DNA of 8,573 bases. Source: Burkholderiales bacterium UBA2459. GTDB lineage: Bacteria; Pseudomonadota; Gammaproteobacteria; Burkholderiales; Burkholderiaceae_E. Within the stretch, counting starts at the first letter, position 1. Each line of letters opens with the position of its first letter. This document shows, one piece after another, positions 1 to 5,999 of this stretch. The stretch spans positions 78,521-87,093 of the forward strand of contig DDPV01000002.1 in the NCBI GenBank assembly GCA_002342365.1, in the 5' to 3' direction. Made by a program: the position numbers and the translations under genes. A model generated the notes under the pieces. It saw only the letters and a list, made by a program, of their open reading frames with translations. It did not search any database and was not told the origin of the DNA.

Positions 1-147
1 GGGCGCAAGCCGTATGCTCGAGTTTTTAGTCTATGCTTTCTTCACAAGCAAATCCCACAATCAAGATGGCCTGAGCCGCCGGGCACAAGCATCACGGCCT
101 AGGCAGCTGGGTGCGGGCAAAATGGCACAAGCAAAAAGGCAGGAGCG
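1..147. other. leader region with repeated CACAAGCA words
   Basis: No gene is supported here. The octamer CACAAGCA occurs at 43-50, 84-91 and 126-133 (start-to-start distances of 41 and 42 bases), and a related CGCAAGC lies at 4-10, 39 bases before the first. I cannot assign a confident promoter; TATGCT at 32-37 could be a -10 element but has no matching -35. The near-regular spacing may be chance, because GCAAGC-like words are common throughout the window. Confidence 0.35.
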
Positions 148-151
148 TTGA
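122..151 (+). other. possible 9-codon leader minicistron overlapping the MFS start
   Basis: An ATG at 122 opens a 9-codon frame (MAQAKRQER) closed by TGA at 149-151. That stop overlaps the TTG start of the permease (TTGA), the arrangement typical of translational coupling. The AGGAG ribosome-binding sequence of the permease lies inside it. No strong ribosome-binding site is visible for the minicistron itself. This is a structural observation; whether it is translated is unknown. Confidence 0.25.
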
Positions 152-1374
152 ACGAGCGTAAAGCAGACGATGTTGGCCGCCTTTGGCTGGTCACAATCAG
201 CGCAGCGGTGATCCTGGCGATCACCCAGGGCGCGCGGCAAACGACCGGGATGTATGTCTCGCCGATGAATACCGATACTGGACTTGGCATTGCCAATATC
301 GCCTTTGCCATGGCGGTCGGACAATTCGTGTGGGGCGCTGTGCAGCCGGTTGCAGGAGCACTTGCCGGGCGATGGGGTTACGCGCCGGTGCTGGCTATCG
401 GTGTACTGTTGATGGTCTTTGGATCGGTGATCACACCCTTGATGAAGAGTACGCTCGGCTTGGTTATCGCGCTGGGGGTGATCCAGGCTGCAGGCGCGGG
501 CATCGGGAGCTTTTCGCTGTTGATGGGCGCAGTTGCCAACCGCCTTCCTGCTGATCGTCGTGCTTTTGCATCCGGCGTCATCAATGCGGGTTCATCGCTT
601 GGGCAATTCATTTTCGCGCCAATTACCGCCGGCCTGATCGCCTGGGTGGGTTGGGTCACCAGCCTGTGGACTGTCGCTGCGATCGCTTTGATCGCCTTGC
701 CGCTAGTCTGGCTGCTCCGTGATCCGCCGGATCGCGGCACGGCCGCAAGCGCTGCCGAGGGGCCGGGTTTGCGTGAGCAACTGAGTATTGCCGCCGCTGA
801 CAAAAGCTACTGGCTCTTGCACGCCGGATTTTTTACCTGTGGTTTTCACATCGCTTTTTTGGTCACCCATTTGCCCTCGGAAGTTCAGCTGTGCGGTTTA
901 TCGCCTGCTGTGTCGGGCAATGCTTTAGCCATCATCGGATTATTCAACATTGCCGGGAGCCTCTTGATCGGCTGGATGGCCACGCGTTGGCGCATGCGGG
1001 TTTTGCTGTTTTGGCTTTACGCAAGCAGGGCGCTTGCGATCGTGCTTTATTTGCTGGCGCCTAAAACCGCTGAAACGCTCTATATTTTCTCAGCGGTGAT
1101 CGGCTTGACCTGGCTTGCGACCGTGCCGCCGACCGCCGGATTGGTTTCCAAGCTTTTCGGCGTGAAGCACCTTGCGACCTTGTTTGGCTTGACCTTGCTC
1201 TCCCACCAAATCGGAGGCTTTCTTGGTGCCTGGCTCGGCGGGCTTGCGATCGAATCGAGCGGAAGCTATCAGTGGATGTGGTATGCCGATACCGCGCTTG
1301 CTTTGCTCGCCGCAATCCTGAGTCTTCCGGTGCGCGAGGCAGCGCCCAGGTTCAGGCCGCTTACTGCATCCTGA
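148..1374 (+). CDS. MFS permease, YcxA/oxalate-formate antiporter-like
   Basis: A 408-residue major facilitator superfamily protein of the inner membrane, full length for a 12-helix permease. Hydrophobic segments run from about residue 13 to 395, with a hydrophilic central loop at about 191-220. The loop between helices 2 and 3 (GALAGRWG, 70-77) is a degenerate MFS motif A lacking the usual Asp. Helix 1 (ITQGARQTTGMYVSPM, 25-40) and the SHQIGGFLGAWLGG stretch (352-365) resemble MFS carriers of organic anions, so a monocarboxylate-type substrate is a guess. The start is TTG at 148: an in-frame TAG lies at 100-102, no ATG or GTG lies between, and the next in-frame ATG is residue 35, inside helix 1. 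AGGAG at 141-145 is only 2 bases from the TTG, which is short. It converges with the hydrolase gene at 1393 across 18 bases. Family is sure; substrate unknown. Confidence 0.85.
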   Translation: MNERKADDVGRLWLVTISAAVILAITQGARQTTGMYVSPMNTDTGLGIANIAFAMAVGQFVWGAVQPVAGALAGRWGYAPVLAIGVLLMVFGSVITPLMKSTLGLVIALGVIQAAGAGIGSFSLLMGAVANRLPADRRAFASGVINAGSSLGQFIFAPITAGLIAWVGWVTSLWTVAAIALIALPLVWLLRDPPDRGTAASAAEGPGLREQLSIAAADKSYWLLHAGFFTCGFHIAFLVTHLPSEVQLCGLSPAVSGNALAIIGLFNIAGSLLIGWMATRWRMRVLLFWLYASRALAIVLYLLAPKTAETLYIFSAVIGLTWLATVPPTAGLVSKLFGVKHLATLFGLTLLSHQIGGFLGAWLGGLAIESSGSYQWMWYADTALALLAAILSLPVREAAPRFRPLTAS

Positions 1375-1392
1375 GAGCTCGGCGAAGCAGCC

Positions 1393-2082
1393 TCAAATCA
1401 CCCGGCTCGTGATGCTTCCAACGCCTTGAACGCTTCCCTTCATCACATCGCCGCGCCGCACCGGGCCAACTCCAGCCGGTGTACCGCTGTAAATCAGATC
1501 CCCTGGCATCAGGCAAAACAAGGTTGACAGATAGGCAATTATTTCTGGCACGTTCCAGATAAGATCCTTGAGATCGCCGCGCTGCCGCAGTTCGCCGTTC
1601 ACCTCAAGGCTTACTGCGCCTTGGTCTGGGTGGCCGATCACCGAGGCCGGTGCGATCGCAGAGCATGGAGCTGAAAAGTCAAAGGCCTTACCGGTATCCC
1701 AGGGACGCCCCATTTTCTTCGCTTCGCCTTGAAGATCACGGCGTGTCATATCGAGTCCCACCGCGTAACCATAAACATGGCGCAGTGCATCGGCTTCGCG
1801 AATCGTGCTGCCGCCCGTGGCCAGTGCGACAACCATCTCGAGTTCATGATGCACATCCTGGCTTAGCGCGGGGTAGGGAAAATCGCCATCACCTGCCACG
1901 ATCGCGCTGGCAGGTTTCATAAAAAAGAACGGTGGTTCACGATTCGGATCATGGCCCATTTCGCGGGCGTGCTCGGCATAGTTGCGTCCGACGCAAAAAA
2001 TACGACTGACCGGAAAGCGCTGTGAACTTCCCTGCACCGGAAGACAAACTTGCGGGCTTGCCTCAAAAACGTAATCCATCAT
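1393..2082 (-). CDS. fumarylacetoacetate hydrolase family protein
   Basis: A 229-residue single-domain member of the FAH family, which uses a divalent metal to hydrolyse or decarboxylate acyl-pyruvate-type compounds in the cytoplasm. Recognisable elements are GRNYAEHAREMG (32-43), with the probable catalytic pair H38 and E41 as in FAHD1-like enzymes; FFMKP (54-58) with K56; the metal ligands E80 and E82 in HHELEM and D111 in GLDMTRRD; and the C-terminal SGTPAGVG loop (199-206). Its size fits the short clade often annotated as fumarylpyruvate hydrolase (gentisate pathway), but no gentisate dioxygenase is present here, so the substrate stays open. Two ATGs stand in tandem at 2082 and 2079; AGAGGA at 2085-2090 suits the second better (5-base spacing, against 2). 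It lies 7 bases downstream of the decarboxylase-like gene, so the two are very likely co-transcribed. Confidence 0.9.
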   Translation of the reverse strand: MMDYVFEASPQVCLPVQGSSQRFPVSRIFCVGRNYAEHAREMGHDPNREPPFFFMKPASAIVAGDGDFPYPALSQDVHHELEMVVALATGGSTIREADALRHVYGYAVGLDMTRRDLQGEAKKMGRPWDTGKAFDFSAPCSAIAPASVIGHPDQGAVSLEVNGELRQRGDLKDLIWNVPEIIAYLSTLFCLMPGDLIYSGTPAGVGPVRRGDVMKGSVQGVGSITSRVI

Positions 2083-2084
2083 AT

Positions 2085-2090
2085 TCCTCT
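2085..2090 (-). promoter_or_regulatory. ribosome binding site of the FAH-family gene
   Basis: AGAGGA on the minus strand lies in the 7-base gap after the upstream gene and overlaps the first base of its TAA stop (2092-2090). It sits 2 bases before the first ATG and 5 before the second. This favours the second ATG as the true start and suggests coupled translation. Confidence 0.6.
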
Positions 2091-2698
2091 TAATCCTTGC
2101 CCAGCATACGCTTTCGGATCAGGCTGTGCTCAAGTTTGGGTAAGACTTCGGCGCCTTCTGGAACACTCACCTCAACCGCGTTCAACAACATCGAAACCAT
2201 GCTGTAAACACCGCTGGTTGACACCAGGTCGATCAATGCCGACTCGCCAAAGTGCCCAAGCGCCTGGCCCCAGAGTACATCAGAGATTCGCTGCTCAAGG
2301 CTTAAATGCGCACAGACCTCAAAGACCAGACTTTCTTCTGCATCCATCACCGTTGGCCGATAGGCCTCCCAGAGGGGTTTGATGATCCGATCGTCGAGCC
2401 CCTCGCGCCGACCGATCCGCTCGTGGGCCCACCACTCAAAGGGAGCGTTGCCAACCCGGGCCTGAATCAGAATCGCAAACTCGGTGAGCCGTTTTGAGAT
2501 GCTGGAATGAAAGCGTAAATAGTCGAGCAACTCGAGGCAGGGTTTGGCCATCTTCGGGCTGCGCAACAGGGCGTTGTAGGGACCCGCAAGCCCGGCCGAT
2601 GAGATCCCGAGGATGTAATCGGCCAGCGGCTTGGCATCTTCAGGTAAGGTGTCATAAGGTCTGAAGGGAAGTCGGTCGGTGGTAAGCGGCGTTGTCAT
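2090..2698 (-). CDS. carboxymuconolactone decarboxylase family protein
   Basis: A 202-residue, mostly helical protein of the carboxymuconolactone decarboxylase/AhpD fold. The diagnostic core is RLTEFAILIQARVGNAPFEW (70-89) followed by WAHERIGRREGLDD (90-103), which matches the family's conserved helix pair with its Glu (E73) and His (H92). The CxxC pair of AhpD-type peroxidases is absent, since the four-residue spacing around this motif has no cysteines. It is therefore more likely a lyase-like or uncharacterised member than a peroxiredoxin partner. Such proteins often sit in aromatic or carboxylate degradation clusters, which fits the FAH-family gene 7 bases downstream. The ATG at 2698 has only a weak GGA 11 bases upstream. 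The exact reaction cannot be named from sequence. Confidence 0.82.
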   Translation of the reverse strand: MTTPLTTDRLPFRPYDTLPEDAKPLADYILGISSAGLAGPYNALLRSPKMAKPCLELLDYLRFHSSISKRLTEFAILIQARVGNAPFEWWAHERIGRREGLDDRIIKPLWEAYRPTVMDAEESLVFEVCAHLSLEQRISDVLWGQALGHFGESALIDLVSTSGVYSMVSMLLNAVEVSVPEGAEVLPKLEHSLIRKRMLGKD

Positions 2699-2755
2699 CG
2701 CGATGGATTTCCAAAGTACGAAGCTGTTTCGACGAACTGTAACGGAGGTGCGCCG
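2699..2755. promoter_or_regulatory. divergent intergenic region with CGAA/TTCG half-sites
   Basis: A 57-base gap separates the starts of the decarboxylase-like gene (minus) and the HAD gene (plus), so it should hold promoters for both directions. It contains CGAA at 2719-2722, TTCG at 2728-2731 and CGAA at 2733-2736. The last two form a 9-base odd palindrome, and the first can alternatively pair with TTCG across a 5-base loop. This could be an operator. No consensus -35/-10 pair is clear on either strand. Confidence 0.35.
2744..2748 (+). promoter_or_regulatory. ribosome binding site of the HAD gene
   Basis: GGAGG lies 7 bases before a GTG codon at 2756. The strength and spacing of this site decide the GTG start. 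Confidence 0.7.
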
Positions 2756-3421
2756 GTGAATACGGGTTTCGATGCGGTGATTTGGGATTTTGGCGGCGTG
2801 TTGACCTCAAGTCCTTTCGAAGCATTTGCAGATTATGAAATGCGTCAGGGTATCGAGCCTGGTTTTATCCGACGCGTAAACAGTCATAACCCGGACCACA
2901 ATGCCTGGGCGCGACTTGAACGCGACGAGCTCAGCGCAGAAGCCTTCGATGCATGCTTTGCCCTCGAAAGCGAGGCACTGGGTCATCGGATTGATGGCGC
3001 TGACGTTCTCGCACTGATCGCGGGCAGGCTAAGGCCAGAGATGGTGGAAGCCTTGCGCCGTATCAGCGCGGTGATGAAAACCGGCTGTATTACCAACAAC
3101 TTTCGGGCCATCTCAAGCCTTGCACAGGATCGGGCAGCGCCTGCGTTTGGCGGGCTTTACAAGCGCGAGATCATGGCTTTGTTTGACCATGTGATCGAGA
3201 GCGCAAGGGTTGGTTTGCGCAAGCCCGACCCGGCCATTTACGCGATGATGACGCAAGCGCTCGATGTGTCGCCAACCCGCTGCATTTATCTGGATGACCT
3301 GGGCATCAATCTCAAACCGGCGCGTGCCATGGGTATGCAAACCATCAAGGTCAGCGATGCTTCTTCGGCGATTGACGAACTCAGCCAATACTTGCAGATG
3401 GATTTGCGCGCTGCATCCTAG
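2756..3421 (+). CDS. HAD-superfamily hydrolase (epoxide-hydrolase-N/ACAD10-like)
   Basis: A 221-residue cytoplasmic HAD hydrolase with an inserted helical cap at about residues 18-90. Motif I is VIWDFGGVLTSS (8-19), with nucleophile D11 but Gly at the usual second-Asp position (G13). Motif II is CITNN (111-115, T113), motif III is GLRKPDP (153-159, K156), and motif IV is YLDDLGINLKPARAMGM (178-194, D180/D181). The LDDxGxNLKPAR pattern is typical of the phosphatase-like domains at the N-terminus of soluble epoxide hydrolase and ACAD10. The start is GTG at 2756, supported by GGAGG at 2744-2748 with 7-base spacing. It is followed after 21 bases, in the same frame, by the SulP gene, so the two probably form an operon. 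Family is certain; the substrate, and whether it is an efficient phosphatase without the second Asp, are not known. Confidence 0.88.
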   Translation: MNTGFDAVIWDFGGVLTSSPFEAFADYEMRQGIEPGFIRRVNSHNPDHNAWARLERDELSAEAFDACFALESEALGHRIDGADVLALIAGRLRPEMVEALRRISAVMKTGCITNNFRAISSLAQDRAAPAFGGLYKREIMALFDHVIESARVGLRKPDPAIYAMMTQALDVSPTRCIYLDDLGINLKPARAMGMQTIKVSDASSAIDELSQYLQMDLRAAS

Positions 3422-3442
3422 ACGCGTTGCGAGCTAGCCCCG

Positions 3443-5122
3443 GTGCATCGATTGCAGGCCTTGATTCCGCGTTGGCTGACCGAGTATCGCTCAGGATGGT
3501 TTGTGGGCGATCTGAGCGCTGGCGTGGTGGTGGCGCTGATGCTCGTGCCGCAGTCGATGGCCTATGCGATTGTGTCGGGTCTGCCGCCAGTCACCGGTCT
3601 TTATGCCAGCTTGCTGCCCTCACTGGTTTACGCATGGTTTGGCAGCAGTTCGGTTCAATCCGTCGGGACGATGGCGATCACCTCGGTGATGATGGGGACC
3701 AGCCTTGCGAGTTTGCAACCGGCGAGCAGCGACGCGGCGATCGCTATGTCGGCGGCCGTCGCCTTGATGGCAGGGCTGGTTTTGGTGTTCGCAAGCGCCT
3801 TGCGCCTGGGGTTTTTGTCGGCCTTGATCAGCAGGCCGGTTCTCAGTGGCTTCACGACCGGTTCGTCGGTGATGATTGCCTTGAGCCAATTGCGTTACTT
3901 ACTGGGTCCTCAGGATTCGGGCTTGAGCTTTCTCGGGATGCCGCTGCCGCAGATCCATGCGCACTCGTTGGCCGTCGGGCTCGCTAGTCTGACGGTGCTG
4001 TGGCTTGCAAAAGCCTATGCTTCAGGCGCTTTGCGGATCTTGGGGCTCAGTCCAAGGGCCACCGACATGGTGATAAAGCTGATACCGTTTTCGGTGATTC
4101 TGATCGCAACGCTGCTGGTTGCCTGGCTTGGCCTTGACGGCATTCGACTCGTGGGCGACGTGCCAGCGGGTCTTCCGGGCCTTTACTGGCCTGCGCTGGA
4201 TCAATGGGAGCGTCTGGTTCCGACCGCCTTGTCGATGGCCTTGATGGTTTTTCTTTTTGGCCAGAGCAGCTCGGTCGTGCTGGGGCGAAAACGCGGCGAA
4301 CGTATCCTCCCGGATCGCGAGCTCTTTGCCCTGGGTTCATCCAATCTTGCAGCTGCGCTAAGCGGCTCGTTTCCGGTGACCGGTAGCATTTCGCGTTCGG
4401 CTGTGAATTTCCAGGCGGGTGCCAACAGTCAGCTCGCGAGTGTGATCAGCGTCTTACTGCTGGCCACGGCATTGTCCAGCTCAACCGCGTGGCTGAGTTT
4501 GTTGCCGATGCCGGCACTCGCAGCCATGATCATCCTTGCCGTCTTCAGCATGATGGATTGGGCGATGCTTGTTGCTTGCTGGCGGGTTGACCGTCGCGAT
4601 GCGCTGGCCTGCCTTGCCACCGCGCTGGCTGTGATCCTTGTGGGGTTCAATGAAGGCCTTGTCGCAGGCCTCCTACTGAGCTTGGGCTTTGCGCTTGCAA
4701 GCCTTGGCCTCTCAGGTCTTGGCCTGGCACTGAGAGGGCACGCGGTCTACGACCTTGAGCCGCTTGCAGCGCGATCATCGCATTCTGGCTATCGTGTTCG
4801 GTTCAAAGGTGCACTGATATTTGCCAATGCTGAAACCGCCTGCAGTGTCATGCAAAACGATCTGATGTCTTTGGCAGCACAAGCAAGGAAAGCCTGCGTT
4901 GACCAGAGCATTGAGCCTGAGGCACTTGAACTCTGCATCGATTTGTCAGCAGTGAGCGATCTTGATATGACTGCGATTCAGGTGCTTGCTGAAACCCATC
5001 AAGCCCTGAGCGAGCAAGGCTTTGTGCTTGGGTTCATTCTGCCGCCCGAACCCTTGCGCGCACGACTCGAGCGAGAGGGCCGCTTGCTGTCAACCGTATC
5101 CAAACGCGTCGGCAAAGCCTAG
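3443..5122 (+). CDS. SulP (SLC26-type) anion transporter with STAS domain
   Basis: A 559-residue inner-membrane transporter. The SulP signature begins at DLSAGVVVALMLVPQSMAYA (23-42), continues with GLPPVTGLYASLLPSLVYA (46-64), and a later conserved block ALGSSNLAAALSGSFPVTGS (296-315) precedes SRSAVN (317-322) and the AGAN turn. Hydrophobic helices extend to about residue 430. A cytoplasmic STAS domain follows at about 450-550, with IDLSAVSDLDMTAIQVL (499-515) at its conserved strand-loop-helix. Family members carry sulfate, bicarbonate or dicarboxylates; nothing here picks one. In the predicted helix 8, VFLFGQSSSVV (269-279) has Gln where many bacterial relatives have Glu. The start is GTG at 3443; an in-frame TAG (the HAD stop, 3419-3421) leaves only seven codons upstream and none is a start codon. 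The ribosome-binding site is weak (GCGAG, 3429-3433), suggesting coupling to the HAD gene. Confidence 0.92.
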   Translation: MHRLQALIPRWLTEYRSGWFVGDLSAGVVVALMLVPQSMAYAIVSGLPPVTGLYASLLPSLVYAWFGSSSVQSVGTMAITSVMMGTSLASLQPASSDAAIAMSAAVALMAGLVLVFASALRLGFLSALISRPVLSGFTTGSSVMIALSQLRYLLGPQDSGLSFLGMPLPQIHAHSLAVGLASLTVLWLAKAYASGALRILGLSPRATDMVIKLIPFSVILIATLLVAWLGLDGIRLVGDVPAGLPGLYWPALDQWERLVPTALSMALMVFLFGQSSSVVLGRKRGERILPDRELFALGSSNLAAALSGSFPVTGSISRSAVNFQAGANSQLASVISVLLLATALSSSTAWLSLLPMPALAAMIILAVFSMMDWAMLVACWRVDRRDALACLATALAVILVGFNEGLVAGLLLSLGFALASLGLSGLGLALRGHAVYDLEPLAARSSHSGYRVRFKGALIFANAETACSVMQNDLMSLAAQARKACVDQSIEPEALELCIDLSAVSDLDMTAIQVLAETHQALSEQGFVLGFILPPEPLRARLEREGRLLSTVSKRVGKA

Positions 5123-5186
5123 CCAGCAACATCGGTAATGACTAGCCTCCGGCAACGGCAATGCCCAGCCTACAGCGCGCTATCAG
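5119..5186. repeat. imperfect 23-base-period tandem repeat in a convergent gap
   Basis: Copy 1 (5119-5140) and copy 2 (5142-5163) both begin CTAGCC and end GG(T/C)AATG, agreeing at 16 of 22 positions. A third, decayed copy starts at 5165 (CCAGCCT) and matches at 9 of its first 12 positions. Copy 1 contains the SulP stop codon and copy 3 reaches the proC stop. The 60-base gap between SulP and proC otherwise holds no stem-loop plus T-run that would be an intrinsic terminator. Confidence 0.5.
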
Positions 5187-5998
5187 TCCACGAGGTCTGC
5201 AAGTTCAGCCGATCGGGCTGCTGCCCGAGTGAGGGCACGAGCGATCATGCCGCTTAAATCCTCCTGGGAAAAAACCTCAAGCGCCGCTGCGGTCGTACCA
5301 CCTTTGGATGTGACCTGCTCGCGCAGCTCTGCCGGCGTGAGTGCAGATTGGGCAGCCAGTTCGCTTGCGCCTGTAAAGGTCTCAAGCACCAGCAGACGAG
5401 CGTCTTGCGCGTTGAGCCCAAGCGCTTGGGCAGCCGCTTGCATCGCTTCAATCAAGCGAAACACATAGGCCGGGCCACTGCCTGACACAGCAGTGACCGC
5501 ATCCAAGCTGTTTTCCGCATCGACCCACAGGCAGCGACCCACGCAGGCCATCATCGTTTGGGCAAACATTCGGTCATCACTTGCCAGATCGGATGCTGCA
5601 AAAAGCGCGGTGACGCCCCTCCCGATCACTGCCGGTGTGTTGGGCATGCAACGAATATAACGATGCTGTGGACCGAGCCAGCTTTGCAAGCGTGCAAGAC
5701 GGATGCCGGCTGCAACACTGATCACGCAGCGTGACGGTTGCGCATGAAGGCCTGCAATCGCGGCGCACAGACTTTTCATCTGCTGCGGCTTGACCGCCAT
5801 CAGCCAACAATCGCTCAAGCATGGCTCCTGAGCAACATGCTCGAAGGTTCGAGCGCCGTAACAATCTGACCAGCGTTGGCGTGCCTGCGCGTCAGGGTCA
5901 ACAAGCATCAAGTGCGGGGGTAGCTGATTTGCCCTTTGCATGCCAGCAATCATCGCAGAGGCCATGTGGCCGCCGCCGAAAAAGGTCATTGATTTCAT
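5183..5998 (-). CDS. proC: pyrroline-5-carboxylate reductase
   Basis: A 271-residue cytoplasmic enzyme catalysing the last step of proline synthesis, the NAD(P)H-dependent reduction of 1-pyrroline-5-carboxylate. The N-terminal Rossmann domain starts at once with FFGGGHMA (6-13). This keeps the GxGxxA spacing, although His replaces the commoner Asn at residue 11. VKPQQM (69-74) and MPNTP (118-122) follow. The C-terminal dimerisation and active-site domain has SGSGPAY (172-178) and the ProC signature REQVTSKGGTTAAAL (226-240). Length is normal. The ATG at 5998 is 1 base past the murJ TGA; a second ATG (residue 4) is possible. Only a weak CAGG precedes the start, inside the end of murJ, so expression probably depends on translational coupling to murJ. 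In many proteobacteria proC is next to yggS; here yggS lies beyond murJ and rpsT. Confidence 0.97.
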   Translation of the reverse strand: MKSMTFFGGGHMASAMIAGMQRANQLPPHLMLVDPDAQARQRWSDCYGARTFEHVAQEPCLSDCWLMAVKPQQMKSLCAAIAGLHAQPSRCVISVAAGIRLARLQSWLGPQHRYIRCMPNTPAVIGRGVTALFAASDLASDDRMFAQTMMACVGRCLWVDAENSLDAVTAVSGSGPAYVFRLIEAMQAAAQALGLNAQDARLLVLETFTGASELAAQSALTPAELREQVTSKGGTTAAALEVFSQEDLSGMIARALTRAAARSAELADLVD

Positions 5999-5999
5999 A

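Noticed and set aside
32..37. TATGCT as a -10 box for the MFS gene
   Set aside because: No -35 match lies at a usable distance, and the start codon is more than 100 bases away.
378..803. 141-codon minus-strand open frame
   Set aside because: It lies antisense within the MFS permease and is a by-product of its GC-rich codons; no domain is recognisable and no ribosome-binding site was seen.
1375..1392. possible terminator between the MFS and FAH genes
   Set aside because: The gap is only 18 bases and contains no stem-loop followed by a T-run on either strand.
2050..2382. 110-codon plus-strand open frame
   Set aside because: It is antisense to the decarboxylase-like gene and the start of the FAH gene, both of which have strong family signatures.
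3427..3987. 186-codon plus-strand open frame starting with TTG
   Set aside because: It overlaps the SulP gene in another frame. Its product is a low-complexity Arg/Gly/Asp-rich sequence, while the SulP frame has unmistakable conserved motifs.
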